This document shows, one piece after another, positions 11,301 to 23,406 of a stretch of DNA of 64,000 bases. The stretch's first letter is position 1, and each line of letters opens with the position of its first letter. Source of the stretch: Spongospora subterranea f. sp. subterranea (lineage: Eukaryota > Endomyxa: Phytomyxea > Phytomyxea > Plasmodiophorida). The notes beneath the pieces were generated by a model, which saw only the letters and a program-made list of their open reading frames with translations, made no database searches and had not been told where the DNA came from. The position numbers and the translations under genes were made by a program. Location: NCBI GenBank assembly GCA_049724395.1, contig JAUGWO010000102.1, forward strand, positions 372,001 to 436,000, given 5' to 3'.

Positions 11301-12576
11301 TTGTTTACGGATTCAACCCCCGATACAACCCGTGAAATGATTTCGATACTCCAGGAAAATGGCGAAAGTGTGCTTTGCATTGGCAGTTCTTTGAACGATT
11401 CAAACTTTCGGACGTTTCTCCAGTCAGACGCTGCGATAAGCGTCGATCCCCGAATTGATGATGATCACTCCAGACGGGGGCGAGCTCCTGTTCAAACAGG
11501 TTTGATTTCCGTTGAAGACTGCCGGATGTTCCACTGACATGAAATGCAGAATTTTACTTTTCTTTTGCTAAGCATATAATCTCTTTGCCTTGTCCCTTCA
11601 TGCTGTCATCTTCAACTAACATCAGAACTTATTTGGCTGGCTTAATATCTCAATCTAGAAATCTCCTCATGCATTCCAACCAGGCGTATATATTTTATGT
11701 GGCTTGCCTTTGTTCTACACTGATTTTATCAACTCTGTCTCTGGTGGTTGGCCTTCCCTGTGTTTTTGAGGCTTATCAAGTTCTATCGTTGATTTGGATT
11801 AGTATTCCCATTGTGAGCTGTTCTTTGCTTTTTTCCCCTTCTAAACGTCTTGCCATGCAAGTCATTATGGAGAAGAATATTGTGCACCTGAGTTCCATTG
11901 ACCGATTTACATGGTAATCTCTGGTTGTGCTTTCCTCAGAAAGTTTGTTGAATTTAACCTTGTAGCTACTTTTGTCTGCGGTTTTTGCCGTCGACTTGCT
12001 TCTGTCTAGCACTATATTCGCATATTTTGTCCCGATCAATTCCTAACTCAACGTATTTCGCTTGGAGCATAGATCCAAGAATATATCTACGGGATTCTTC
12101 AACCGCCGGTTCAATCCATCATGCAAAAGCTTTTACTTTGTTTGTGTGTCGGTTACTGTCATTGTCATGTCACCTCACTCTTGCGTTCAGATTCGCATTT
12201 GTCTACTGCCTATTATGGTTATCAATGGGATTCCTCTATCGAAATGATTCGATCATACGTCGTAATCCTTTTCGAAACGTGATTTGGATTCTCGCATGCG
12301 CTGTGGTTTTGTCTTTCCAGGTATAGCAAAACTTGTGCTCAAATCGTTTTCTTGAAATGATTCGGCTCCGTTTAGCTCCTCATGACTTCGTCCAGCCTTG
12401 CTTCAATGGAGAAGTCTATTCTTCTTTTCCCAGTTTTGGCACTGATTTCGTGGCCAATAGTCATTATTTCTGTTGACGAGGCGGTTAAATGGCACGATCG
12501 AATATCCTATCATCGACATCAGCAAAGACTGCGGATATTATTCGACACCAGACTCGGAATGCATTCCCCGAAATAA
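8312..12576 (+). CDS. TMEM94: TMEM94/ERMA-type P-type ATPase-like membrane protein
   Basis: Large multi-pass protein of the TMEM94 group, P5-like P-type ATPase relatives; the animal member has been linked to Mg2+ uptake into the ER. Family landmarks appear in order: N-terminal helix and two membrane segments, LVPGDLVQIRDG in the actuator region, NVLRVLECP, a membrane pair (about 9290-9480), ITAVCALDKDGIVSE where other P-type ATPases have DKTGT, NWEQHFDAVKPLGLSCL, YCDYVWNKTQPLPFSG, QILLGIVASR, the hinge-like PLLVSLFTDSTPDTTREMI with FLQSDAAISVDP, and a final multi-helix domain ending WHDRISYHRHQQRLRILF and TRLGMHSPK, which is the closely conserved TMEM94 terminus. As in animals, the phosphorylation motif is degenerate. 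More than ten introns are needed, all GT-AG, and the frame stays continuous over 4.2 kb with no surplus base. It ends only 15 bp from the convergent EARS2 gene. Confidence 0.88.
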
Positions 12577-12591
12577 ATTAAACAATGTAGA

Positions 12592-14604
<2,013 letters not shown>

Positions 14605-16041
14605 ATGCTTAGGCAATTATCACAGCGTCGTAGTTTTAGCCAATCTTTGGGGATTGTTGGCCTTCCAAATACAGGTATTGTGTCAATGGTTTGCGCTTGA
14701 AGAGCCTGAGGTCAATCTGTGTTCCCTGCTAGGAAAAAGTACCCTATTCAATGCACTCACCAGAACACAGATGGCGTTTTGCGCTAATTACCCATTCGCC
14801 ACAATTGAACCGTGCTCTGCCAAAGTCCCGGGTACTGTCTCGCTCTTTCTGAGCATTAATTTCCCGTTGAGTTCTCTTTTTCTAGTTCCAGAGCCAATGC
14901 TGACACAATTCGCAACTCTGGCAAAATCGGAAGCCGTTATTGAGTCGCAGATTGAGTTTGTCGACATTGCTGGACTCGTTAAAGGTACAATCTAACAATT
15001 TTTGGATTGGTTTGAGAGCTCACAAATTCATCAGTACGCAACAGGTGCCCATAAGGGAGAAGGACTTGGCAATCAGTTCCTATCCACTATTCGTGAATGC
15101 AGTGCTATCGTAAATGTTGTTCGTTGCTTCGATGATGACGACATTATCCATGTTGATCAAGATGGTATCAATCCTATCCGCGATCTGCAAACGATCCGCA
15201 ACGAGCTGACCCTGTCCGACCTTGCTGTCGTCGAAAGGCGAATGCAGACCAACTTGAAGAAGGTATATAAAATCTGAGTAATGCATCCAAATTTCAACCT
15301 GTGATTTCCAGCGACGTGGAAGCGATGTTGCAGCAGAGAAAATGGATACTGTGCTCAAAAGGTGTGCTAATCTCCTTGAAAACAATTGCGACGTGACACG
15401 TAGTTCGTTCATGGAAAATAACGATCTCTCCGAGCAGAACCTTTGGGAAACTGCAAAGTCCCTGAATTTGCTGTCTTCTAAACCGGTTATTTATGTATGC
15501 AATGTTGATGAAAACGGAGCCCTTGATGGCAACGCTCACAGCCGAGCGGTGCGTGACTACATGTCAACATCGTCATCACCTGCTCAGTGCTTCCCCGTTT
15601 GCATCAAGCTGGAAGAAGAAGCAGCGGGTTTCTCGACGGTTGAAGCGCAAGATGAATATCTCGAGCTTGCTGGGCTGGAATCCACAAGTTTGCGCAAAAT
15701 CATTTCTGCTTCGTACTCGTTGTTATCGCTTCATACGTTCTACACCATTGGCAGAAGAGAGGCGCGCTCATGGGCTATTCCCATCGGTTGTACGGTACGA
15801 GATCTGTCAATTCTGGTCTATGTTTTACCATTGACTGGTCGACTGGGCAATGCTGTAGGCGAAGAAGGCAGCTGGTTGCATACATTCCGATTTTGAAGAT
15901 CGCTTTATTCGGGCTGAAATCATTTCCGCTAATGATTTCCCTGAGTACGGGAGCTTCCCCGCCGCCAGGAAAGCTGGAAAGGCTAGACAAGAAGGCAAAG
16001 ACTACATCGTCCAATCTGGAGATGTCATCCTTTTCTCTTGA
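14605..16041 (+). CDS. YchF/OLA1-family GTPase with possible mitochondrial leader
   Basis: Translation-associated P-loop NTPase of the Obg/YchF family. The ATG at 14605 opens a basic leader ([14 protein letters not shown]), then the G1 motif split by an intron: GIVGLPNT then [16 protein letters not shown]. Further landmarks are [24 protein letters not shown] then [34 protein letters not shown] in the NxxE position typical of YchF, and the TGS domain ending [30 protein letters not shown] and a stop at 16041. Five introns are consistent with GT-AG and phase. The leader and the position beside EARS2 suggest a mitochondrial paralogue rather than cytosolic OLA1; this is inference. The terminal FRFN motif is shortened by the stop. 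Confidence 0.9.
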
Positions 16042-16469
16042 TTATATCTCGTTAATATATAAAGAAACGTTCGTCAACGAGGATTGTTCGTAACAAGCCC
16101 GTAGACAACGTAATCTGTTCACCACATTTCCGTGATATCAATTCAAATCGATTGGAATTGCACATTGTTGGCAAAGAAGCTTCGAAACAAATTTTGCGCT
16201 GGAACCTGTGCGCTAATAATCACAGTTTCAAGTTTCAAGTATAAATGCCGAGCCGCACTTGTCCTGATCCAATCCGGTCCGAGTCTGATCGGTTACAAAC
16301 ACAGTCGGTGCAACCTACACTGTCAGGTCTATTATCGACCTGTCATATAATCGACTGGGTTTTCGGACTTATCTGACGGACTGCGCAGCAGACTAAAAGT
16401 CCGGTGGGGCTCACCATTCCAGGTCACTGGCAGCATTGGTCAGCTCATTTGTCAAGTAACTAGGCAGTC
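16042..16469. promoter_or_regulatory. upstream region of the nucleotide transporter
   Basis: A TATAAAT word lies at 16240-16246, about 225 bp before the transporter ATG, which leaves room for a long leader. Several YYGGTC/GACCR direct and inverted words (CCGGTCCGAG, TCGGTGC, CGACCTGTC) sit between. No gene is seen. The promoter assignment is tentative. Confidence 0.3.
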
Positions 16470-18201
16470 ATGGGGTCGTCTTTGTGGCCGGTTGAACGAT
16501 ATGAGAACAAGAAGGTTATTCCTATGATCATGATGAGTTTCTTAATCTGCTTCAACTACACGTTGTTGCGTGATCTAAAGGACGTCTTGGTGAGCATATG
16601 TAACGTTGATCATTTGGCCATGCGTTTGTCGTTGACACAGCGGGCTTGCTTCAGGTCTTGGGTGAAATGCCCACTGCTGTTGTTCCTTGGCTGAAGTTCG
16701 GTTTGGTGCTGCCTTCTTCAGTTGTTGTCATGCTTATCTACACCAAGATGTCTCTTCGCATGTCCAAGGAGGCCATCTTCTATACCTTCATGTCTTCCTT
16801 CCTCGCTTTCTTCGCTTTGTACGGTCTTGTCCTGAACCCGCTCAGACACTACATCGAGCCAGGTGCCAGCTGGACTCAGAAGTACACCCCTGTTACTGCC
16901 GATGAGATCAATCGTGCGCTTCTCAACAACAAGCGCATTGTTGGAAACATGTACAGTTCTTTCCCCAAGCCGTTGGTCCCGTTGATGTACATGACCGCCC
17001 ATTGGTCCACCACCCTTCTCTACGTCATGTCCGAGCTCTGGGGAACCGTCTGTATCTCCCTGTTGTTCTGGGGATACGCCAACGATATCTGCGTCACTTC
17101 TGAAGCCAAGCGCTTTTACACGCTGTTCAACATCGGGGCCAACTTCTCGCTCATTTTCTGTGGTTCAACTTTGATCTACCTCGGGTGGGCCATGGACAAG
17201 GATGTGGCCAACACTCCCTCTGCCGCAGGCAACGACAAGACCATCTCCATTCTCATGGCTTTGGTTGTTCTTTTCGGATTGATCACCATGGGAATCTACC
17301 GATACATGCAGACCCGTGTCCTCACCGACCCTCGCCTTCGTCCGGCTGAAAGCAGCGGACCCAAAAAAGCTAAGGTCAAGATGAGCTTTGTTGACAGTCT
17401 GAAGACCGTCTTCTTCAACAGCTATGTTCTGCTTATCGGTGTCATGGTAATGTTTTATCTCCATCTTGTTGGTTGATGCGTTGACGGCTTTCCCAGGTTA
17501 TTGTCTATGGTCTCGCTATCAACTTTGTCGAAATCTACTACAAAGATTGCTGGAGCCGCCTCTTCACTGCCAAGAGCCACAAATACATGTTCCAGGGCCT
17601 TTTCTCAATTGTCAACGGAACCATTGCCCTGTTTCTCCTAATCTGTATCGGAGGCAAAGCTATTCGCACCATTGGCTGGACCAAGACTGCTTTGATCACC
17701 CCCATTACCATCATCAGCACTGGTCTTCCCTTCATGATTCTGTACGTCGTCGACAAGTACTCAACGGCATTCCCTCTTGCCATTCTGGTCTGGTTGGGTT
17801 TCATCACTGTTGCTCTGTCCAAGGCTGTCAAATACTCGTTCTTTGACCCCACCGTAAGCACTGCTACTTTTAATATGGGCTTTTCTCACCTGATTCTCAT
17901 GACTTTTCAGAAAGAGATGTCGTTCATTCCTCTTGGCGAAGCCCGTGGCCGTGCTAAGGGTGCCGTCGATGTTGTTGGAGCTCGTTTCGGAAAGTCGGCG
18001 TCCAGTGTTCTCCAGATTTTCCTTCAAACCGCCTTCACCACCTTCCAGGTTTCGGCATACGTTGAAGTCCTTGTCGTTCTGTTGGTCGTCGCTGTTGGTG
18101 TCTGGACTCTTGGTACCGTCAATCTGGGCAAGAAGTATACCGCCTTGACCACCGAGAAGACGGGCGACCTCGAGCTCAACGCCACTGTCACTAAAGCCTA
18201 A
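16470..18201 (+). CDS. NTT: NTT-type ATP/ADP translocase (nucleotide transporter)
   Basis: Multi-pass carrier of the plastid/Chlamydia/microsporidia ATP-ADP antiporter family (TLC family). Four exons: the first ends after FNYTLLRDLKDVL, and the next resumes VLGEMPTAVVPWLKFGLVLPSS. Later landmarks are SWTQKYTPVTADEINRALL, HWSTTLLYVMSELWGTV, LLFWGYANDI, FYTLFNIGANFSL, NFVEIYYKDCW, KEMSFIPLGEARGRAKGAVD and FGKSASSVLQI, all regions conserved among NTTs, with about 11-12 hydrophobic segments over roughly 520 residues. Introns lie near 16590-16661, 17447-17498 and 17853-17911. Codons are strongly C-ending, unlike the neighbours, which suggests high expression. In intracellular parasites such carriers import host ATP. 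The C-terminus is charged and lacks a plastid signature; no transit peptide is seen at the N-terminus. Confidence 0.93.
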
Positions 18202-18709
18202 AAGATGTTGAATTAATCCAATAAACCCATCAGAATATGATCCGTATTTTTACAACTGTGAATTGAAGCGATAGCCAAGCTTCCCTTCCTGACTATGGTA
18301 TCTTCGATCGTCGTCCACGCCTTGACTTTGATTTACTTCCTTGATGGCGATTTAACTGCTACACCACAAAGATAATCGTTTGCACATCGAACCAAACAAT
18401 CAATAGAAAGCAGCTTTGATCTATGACCGTGCTGCAAAGGCTTACACGCTTGGTCCTTCCTGCAGATAAAGCATGATGATGCATGCCATCGGGACGGTCA
18501 AACATTTCAGATCCGAACAGCCATTACATCTCTTTATGGAGCGTGCTTGATATAGGTACAAAGCCGCCTCTAATCTTAACTCCTCGCTCCTACCGATATG
18601 CATCAGCGTACCTCACCTTCACCCACCCGCAACTCATCGGTTGAGTGACATTGGTTTCCGTCCATTGTAGTGAAGTCGTTCGATGTGTCAGTATCTTCGA
18701 CCATTTGAT
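18202..18709. other. 3' flank of the transporter, no gene seen
   Basis: The AATAAA-like word ATCCAATAAACCC near 18216-18228 could serve as the polyadenylation signal of the transporter. The remainder contains no supported gene. Confidence 0.3.
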
Positions 18710-18917
18710 GATCAATAACGCCCTCAGACGATCACCGGGGTTACCATTCATTCGTGCATCACTACAGCATAAAAACGGTTGCACCATCGCCCATTGGTGG
18801 GGTTCCACCAATTGCTGCCGACGGTCGCAAGCAATTGGGAATGGACGATGGTGCAACCGTTCCTATACTGTATGGATGGATGCACGGTAACCCGATAATC
18901 GTCTGAGGGCGTGATCA
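18710..18917. mobile_element. foldback (MITE-like) palindromic element
   Basis: Two imperfect inverted arms, about 18710-18814 and 18829-18917, share CGCCCTCAGACGAT at the outside and AACGGTTGCACCATCG further in, and meet at a short loop containing GACGGTCGC. The right arm differs from the left by small gaps. GATCAAT occurs at both outer ends and may belong to the arms or to a duplicated target. No coding capacity. This looks like a non-autonomous DNA element or hairpin-forming repeat; the family is unknown. Confidence 0.65.
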
Positions 18918-19300
18918 ATGCTGACAGTTTTGAAACTGTTTGTAAATTTTTAACTGGTCGGCGAAAGGGCGCGAAGAAGGACGCCCGCCAGGAGCCGCAG
19001 TCTCGCCTCGCGGAACACGGAACGCCCAAGAGCAGTTCATTTCCCCCTGTACTAGTTCCAATAGTCGGGGTTTGGCGTTTTCGCAGCTTAGACGTTGGAA
19101 TTTGGCCTTTTCCCATGCAACGCAGGGACGAATATCCTCAGTTTTGTTGTTGACACCCAAGTCCCAAACTGCCCGGCTGAAACAAAAACCGACAAAACGT
19201 TGCGGACGCAGTTACATAAAGTGCGCCGTTGCGCAATATTACTTTTTGCGTCACACTTCATTAAACAACTTTCGTTGACTCGATTTTACCACTCGTACGA
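18918..19300. other. unassigned sequence between repeats
   Basis: A GC-richer patch (18958-19040) is followed by AT-richer DNA leading into the transposase-like copy at 19301. Reading frames on both strands lack recognisable domains. Confidence 0.25.
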
Positions 19301-20050
19301 ATGGTTAGGACGAAGAATAGCACAGTCAATTGTCGAAAGCTGTTGCTGCTTCCAAGCGCGCTGCTATGATGAGGCGACTAGCCAAAATATTGAACCCGAT
19401 TCCGAGTTCTGCGATGCGGAAGAGTCGGTAATCTATTGTTTCAGAGAGTGTAATTGCTTCAGAGAGTGTAATTGTTTGAGAGAGTGCAATAATAATCCTC
19501 GAAAATTCAAGTAAAAGATGCAACTTCCGGAATGGAGTTCTTTGATATCTTGCAAAGAAGATGCCGACTCTCAACTGCGATCGTCGTATTCCAAAGACAG
19601 TGGCGACGACGGCAAGTAATGGAACGGCGTTATTAAGTGGTCAAAGAATGTGTAAAGATTACAAAGTATCTCTCACCTGATGAGCTACTTTGTATCACGT
19701 CAGAGCTGAAGATTTGCAACATTTTTGAAAAATTGAAAACATTAACCGAACTGCGTCCGAACCGCAACCTGGAATATCGCCACAAAGACGTGACGCCGTG
19801 GGATTTTGTTCGACTGATGTCGATCAAGCAATATTTAGGGGACTTGATGACGGAAAAACCTAAAATGATGTAATCGCAACGGATTGCATCCCAGTTTTTC
19901 CCCTACCGCAACGTTGTTCACACAGACCGCCTGATCCGACAATCTGCACTCTGTTTTGTTGACAAGGGAGAGTTGTTTGTTCTAAATCAAGGCAATTTCG
20001 TGAAAGTCAAATCGTTGTTTAACGACGAAGATGTTCAGCGAATAATCAGG
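19301..20050 (+). pseudogene. truncated DDE transposase, copy B
   Basis: 5' part of a DDE-type transposase of a Tc1/mariner-related family common in fungi and protists. The ATG at 19301 (MVRTKNSTVNCRK) parallels the start of the inverted copy at 21054 (MARPKNNTVNCRK). Later segments read LTELRPNRNLEYRHKDVTPWD, SIKQYLGDLM, SALCFVDKGELFVLNQ, VKSLFNDEDVQRIIRQF, a conserved N-terminal region of this family. The frame is interrupted at several points, including one just after the start and one after KPKMM. Triplicated words TTCAGAGAGTGTAATTG at 19440-19470 suggest local slippage. It ends at the junction with copy A at about 20050, so the DDE catalytic core is absent. Confidence 0.7.
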
Positions 20051-21054
20051 CAGTTTCTTGGAGCCTCTGGCTTTTGAAGTCTGGTTGCTTTTTTTTCAAC
20101 AGGTTTTGGCTTTCTTGGACTAAAAGTCCCGAAATCCACAAACCTCTCTCCGATAGAACACGCTTGAGGCCCTTCGAGAGTCCATTCTCAGTCGTCATGG
20201 TCTGTTCGATGCGCTCTCCGTTGCTGTCGATGTACCATCCAGATCGCATGATTTTGGCATTTCGCCCTCCGTCCCTCATATTCATCTTGCTTACAGTAGC
20301 AATTGCATGATGATTTTGAGAATTGTCAAACATGAAGATTTCATCACAACCAGGATGCAGAAACCGGAATACGATTCAACGTTGACGACGTTACCTTTAG
20401 GACGCATCTCCCTCTTTTGCGTCAATGATCTGATCCAAAACGAATTTGAAAACAGGCAACTCTTTCTTGTCAACAAGATAGAGTGCAGATTGTCGGATCA
20501 GACGGCCTGTGTGAACAACGTTGCGGTCGGGAAAACCTGGGATGCAATCCGTTGCGATGACATTATTTTGATTTTGTTTTCGTCATCAAGTTCCCTAGAT
20601 ATTGCTTGATCGACAACAGTCGAACAAAATCCCACCGCGTCACGTCTTTGTGGCGATATTCCAGGTTGCGGTTCGGACGCAGTTCAGTGAATACATTGCA
20701 GAACGGGGCGTGGCTCATCAGATGAGGAATATTTTGTAATCTTTACACAATCTTTGACCACTTCATGTTCCTTTTCTTGCCGTCGTCGCCATTGTGTCGT
20801 CCAACTGTCTTACAATATGACGATCGCAGATGAGAGCCGGCACATTCTTTCCAATATATCAATGAACTCCATTCCGGAAGTTGCATCTTTTCACTTGAAT
20901 TTTCAAGGATTATGATTTCATCTTCCGACTCTTCAGCAGCGCAGACCTGGGATTTGGGTTCAATGCTTTGGCTAGTTCGCCTCATCAGTGCAGCAAGCTT
21001 GGAAGCAGCAGCGAGCTTTCGACAATTTACTGTGTTATTCTTTGGCCTAGCCAT
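20046..21054 (-). pseudogene. internally deleted DDE transposase, copy A (inverted)
   Basis: Same family as copy B but on the opposite strand, so the two converge tail to tail. The N-terminus MARPKNNTVNCRKLAAASK is intact for about 100 codons. The equivalent of LRPNRNLEYRHKDVT follows near 20690-20640 in another frame, and after a deletion the catalytic-core segment appears: FMFDNSQNHHAIAT, MNMRDGGRNAKIM, GWYIDSNGERI, LKRVLSERGLW. These match the second catalytic Asp region (DNSxNHH) of this transposase group. The first and last acidic residues are not found, so it is non-functional. Its last codons and those of copy B use the same nucleotides on opposite strands. Confidence 0.7.
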
Positions 21055-21138
21055 TCGTAAAGTTTCAGTCGACGAAAAGACCCCGCCAACATTCGACGAT
21101 GGAAAAGATCAATTTCCCAAAGCGTAAATAGCGCAGCC

Positions 21139-21848
21139 ATGATGCATCGCACCAATTCGCGGCGAGAGGACGAAGAGATGTTCTCCCATCTTTCGACGTT
21201 TTTTTACATTCGCAGAGAGCGAGAACAAAGTGTAAGCATAAAAATGCTTGTTAGGGAAGCACGAAGGAAATTCCCTGCAATCCTGAATTCGTCAAACAAT
21301 GCTGCTCGGCAACGAATTTATCGCTGGCTTCGCTCTAAAAGAAGCGCCACTCGTCGTGTAACCCACGTTGGATTCCGTTATCAACGAATTTGTGCTAAGT
21401 ACAAATGAGATGATTCACGCAGGTCAATATTTGTCTGATGTCGTTATCAACATCGATGAGACAAATTTTGACTTTGACGATTCCCGAAGCACAACACCTG
21501 AGCGTGTGGGGTCTCGAACTGTGAGCGTTCGTGGCACAAAATCCTGCAAGAGAGCCTCGGTTTTGTTGGCAGTGACCCTTTCAGGCGAAAAACTTCCTCC
21601 TTTTATAATTTTCGAAGGGAAGCGCGGCGCAAGGATCCATAGAGAGGTGACTGCATTGGCAGTATCAAACGGGTATCCGAATTCTGTTGTTATGTCTGTG
21701 CAAGAGAACGCATGGAATGATGGAGTTTTGATGATCGAATGGGTAAGGCGTGTGTTGAATGTCTGGATTCAGGCGCGAGGACGTCAGCGGTCGCTCCTGA
21801 TCATGGACGATTTCAGAGGGCATTGGGTTGAGCCAGTCTCCGGACTAC
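21139..21848 (+). pseudogene. pogo/CENP-B-like (DDE_1) transposase, interrupted
   Basis: The first frame (21139-21408) carries a helix-turn-helix-like region (LVREARRKFPAIL, NNAARQRIYRWLRS). The next, in another frame from about 21368, carries the DDE_1 core: VVINIDETNFDFD (first catalytic Asp), VSVRGTKSCKRASVLLAV, LPPFIIFEGKRG, VMSVQENAWND, and LLIMDDFRGHWVEPV (second catalytic Asp). The frame change near 21370-21408 has no obvious intron. The coding region is cut at 21848 by the insertion of the palindromic element at a TA dinucleotide. I could not find the expected C-terminal part on the far side (after 23406). Confidence 0.75.
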
Positions 21849-22398
21849 TACCGTAGTTTACACCTAAATAGCCTCTTCAGCTAAATAGTCTCCCCCGTGA
21901 CATTTCCTTCACATTGCTGAATCACTGGTCCACACAATGCATAGTCGTGTGGAGATCGTTGGTCTTCGCGAAAGCGGTAATGAGCGCTCGTGTGCTTTAC
22001 ACGATCGTTGCGGCGAGTAAACTTTAGTCGGTAGCTTAGTTCGGTTCAGATACGCCGTAATCGATGGTTCTCTTATTGTTCAATAAGATTAGCCGTTGGC
22101 GAATTGAGTTTTTTTCACAGGCAATTCAGGCCTGGAAGAGGCAATTGCTTGTGTTCTTGTCAAAGACGGCCGAGAATCTTGTAGGATTGGATTTCTTCCT
22201 GCCTCTTACCTTGCCAGCAAGGACGAATTCCTGGAAAATTTCGCTCAAGTGCTTGAGCTTTATTACAATATTGACGATTCTTTCAAGCGTGTAAAGGACA
22301 TTGAACTTTCTGGTGTGGCCGAGTGCATGCTTTTGAATGCAATACCGTCGTGGGAGTAATGTGTAGGTATTTATAAAACTGTCGCCATGACAGGTGCT

Positions 22399-22644
22399 TC
22401 ATTTTTGATCTGGCAACACGCAAAGCAATGTCATTTCTTGTTGGATTGGGATTCGGCCTGTAGTTTCATCGAAACTATTAATCATCCAGTCATCGATCTC
22501 GTCCATGGTATAATCGTGGAAGGGCTTGTTGATGCCAACATCAAGCGTCTGCAGTTTTGCTGTGTAACCTTTAGGAATACATGTTGTGTCAATATTATAT
22601 TCTTTTACAGCAAAACTGCAGACGCTTGATGTTGGCATCAACAA
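22399..22644 (-). pseudogene. 3' fragment of DDE_1 transposase, left arm of palindrome
   Basis: Reads leftward through the spacer, so it is slightly longer upstream than its mirror copy: KEYNIDTTCIPKGYTAKLQTLDVGINKPFHDY would be the family stretch around the third catalytic region. It continues to a frame that runs out beyond the internal deletion of the left arm. The CIPKGYTAKLQ-type motif is the usual pogo landmark (IPxGxTxxLQPLD). No N-terminal domain is present. Confidence 0.7.
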
Positions 22645-22873
22645 GCCCTTCCACGATTATACCATGGACGAGATCGATGACTGGATGATTAATAGTTTCG
22701 ATGAAACTACAGGCCGAATCCCGAATCCAACAAGAAATGGCATTGCTTTGCGTGTTGACAGATCGTGGAAAAGAATTTCGCAAGCGACGATCACGAATAC
22801 CTGGCGTCACATCGGTATTCGTTCGGTACATAATCCGATCATTGCAATCTGTGACAGAAACTCCAGAAAATGA
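22607..22873 (+). pseudogene. 3' fragment of DDE_1 transposase, right arm of palindrome
   Basis: Mirror copy of the fragment on the left arm, reading rightward. It starts at AKLQTLDVGINKPF and, because this arm lacks the deletion, retains the C-terminal helical end: VDRSWKRISQATITNTWRHIGI, where a frame change occurs after GRIP. Stop at 22873. Confidence 0.7.
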
Positions 22874-23406
22874 AGCACCTGTCATGGCGACAGTTTTATA
22901 AATACCTACACATTACTCCCACGACGGTATTGCATTCAAAAGCATGCACTCGGCCACACCAGAAAGTTCAATGTCCTTTACACGCTTGAAAGAATCGTCA
23001 ATATTATAATAAAGCTCAAGCACTTGAGCGAAATTTTCCAGGAATTCGTCCTTGCTGGCAAGGTAAGAGGCAGGATGAAATCCAATCCTACAAGATTCTC
23101 GGCCGTCTTTGCCAAGAACACAAGCAATTGCCTCTTCCAGGCCTGAATTGCCTGTGAAAAAAACTCAATTCGCCAACGGCTAATCTTATTGAACAATAAG
23201 AGAACCATCGATTACGGCGTATCTGAACCGAACTAAGCTACCGACTAAAGTTTGCTCGCCGCAACGATCGTGTAAAGCACACGAGCGCTCATTACCGCTT
23301 TCGCGAAGACCAACGATCTCCACACGACTATGCATTGTGTGGACCAGTGATTCAGCAATGTGAAGGAAATGTCACGGGGGAGACTATTTAGGTGTAAACT
23401 ACGGTA

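Larger units (their letters stand above)
21851..23404. mobile_element. 1.55-kb palindromic pogo-derived element with TA target duplication
   Basis: The termini are perfect inverted repeats, CCGTAGTTTACACC at 21851 and its complement ending at 23404, each flanked by TA (21849-21850 and 23405-23406), the Tc1/mariner/pogo target-site pattern. Inside, two long near-identical arms (21851-22563 and 22607-23404) face each other across a 43-bp spacer. Each arm carries the 3' end of a DDE_1 transposase (GYTAKLQTLDVGINKPF, DEIDDWMINSFDETTGRIP). The left arm has one internal deletion of about 95 bp and a short duplication of CTAAATAG near its end; otherwise mismatches are rare, indicating a recent origin. 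It is non-autonomous but its ends look intact, so it could have been mobilised in trans. Confidence 0.88.
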
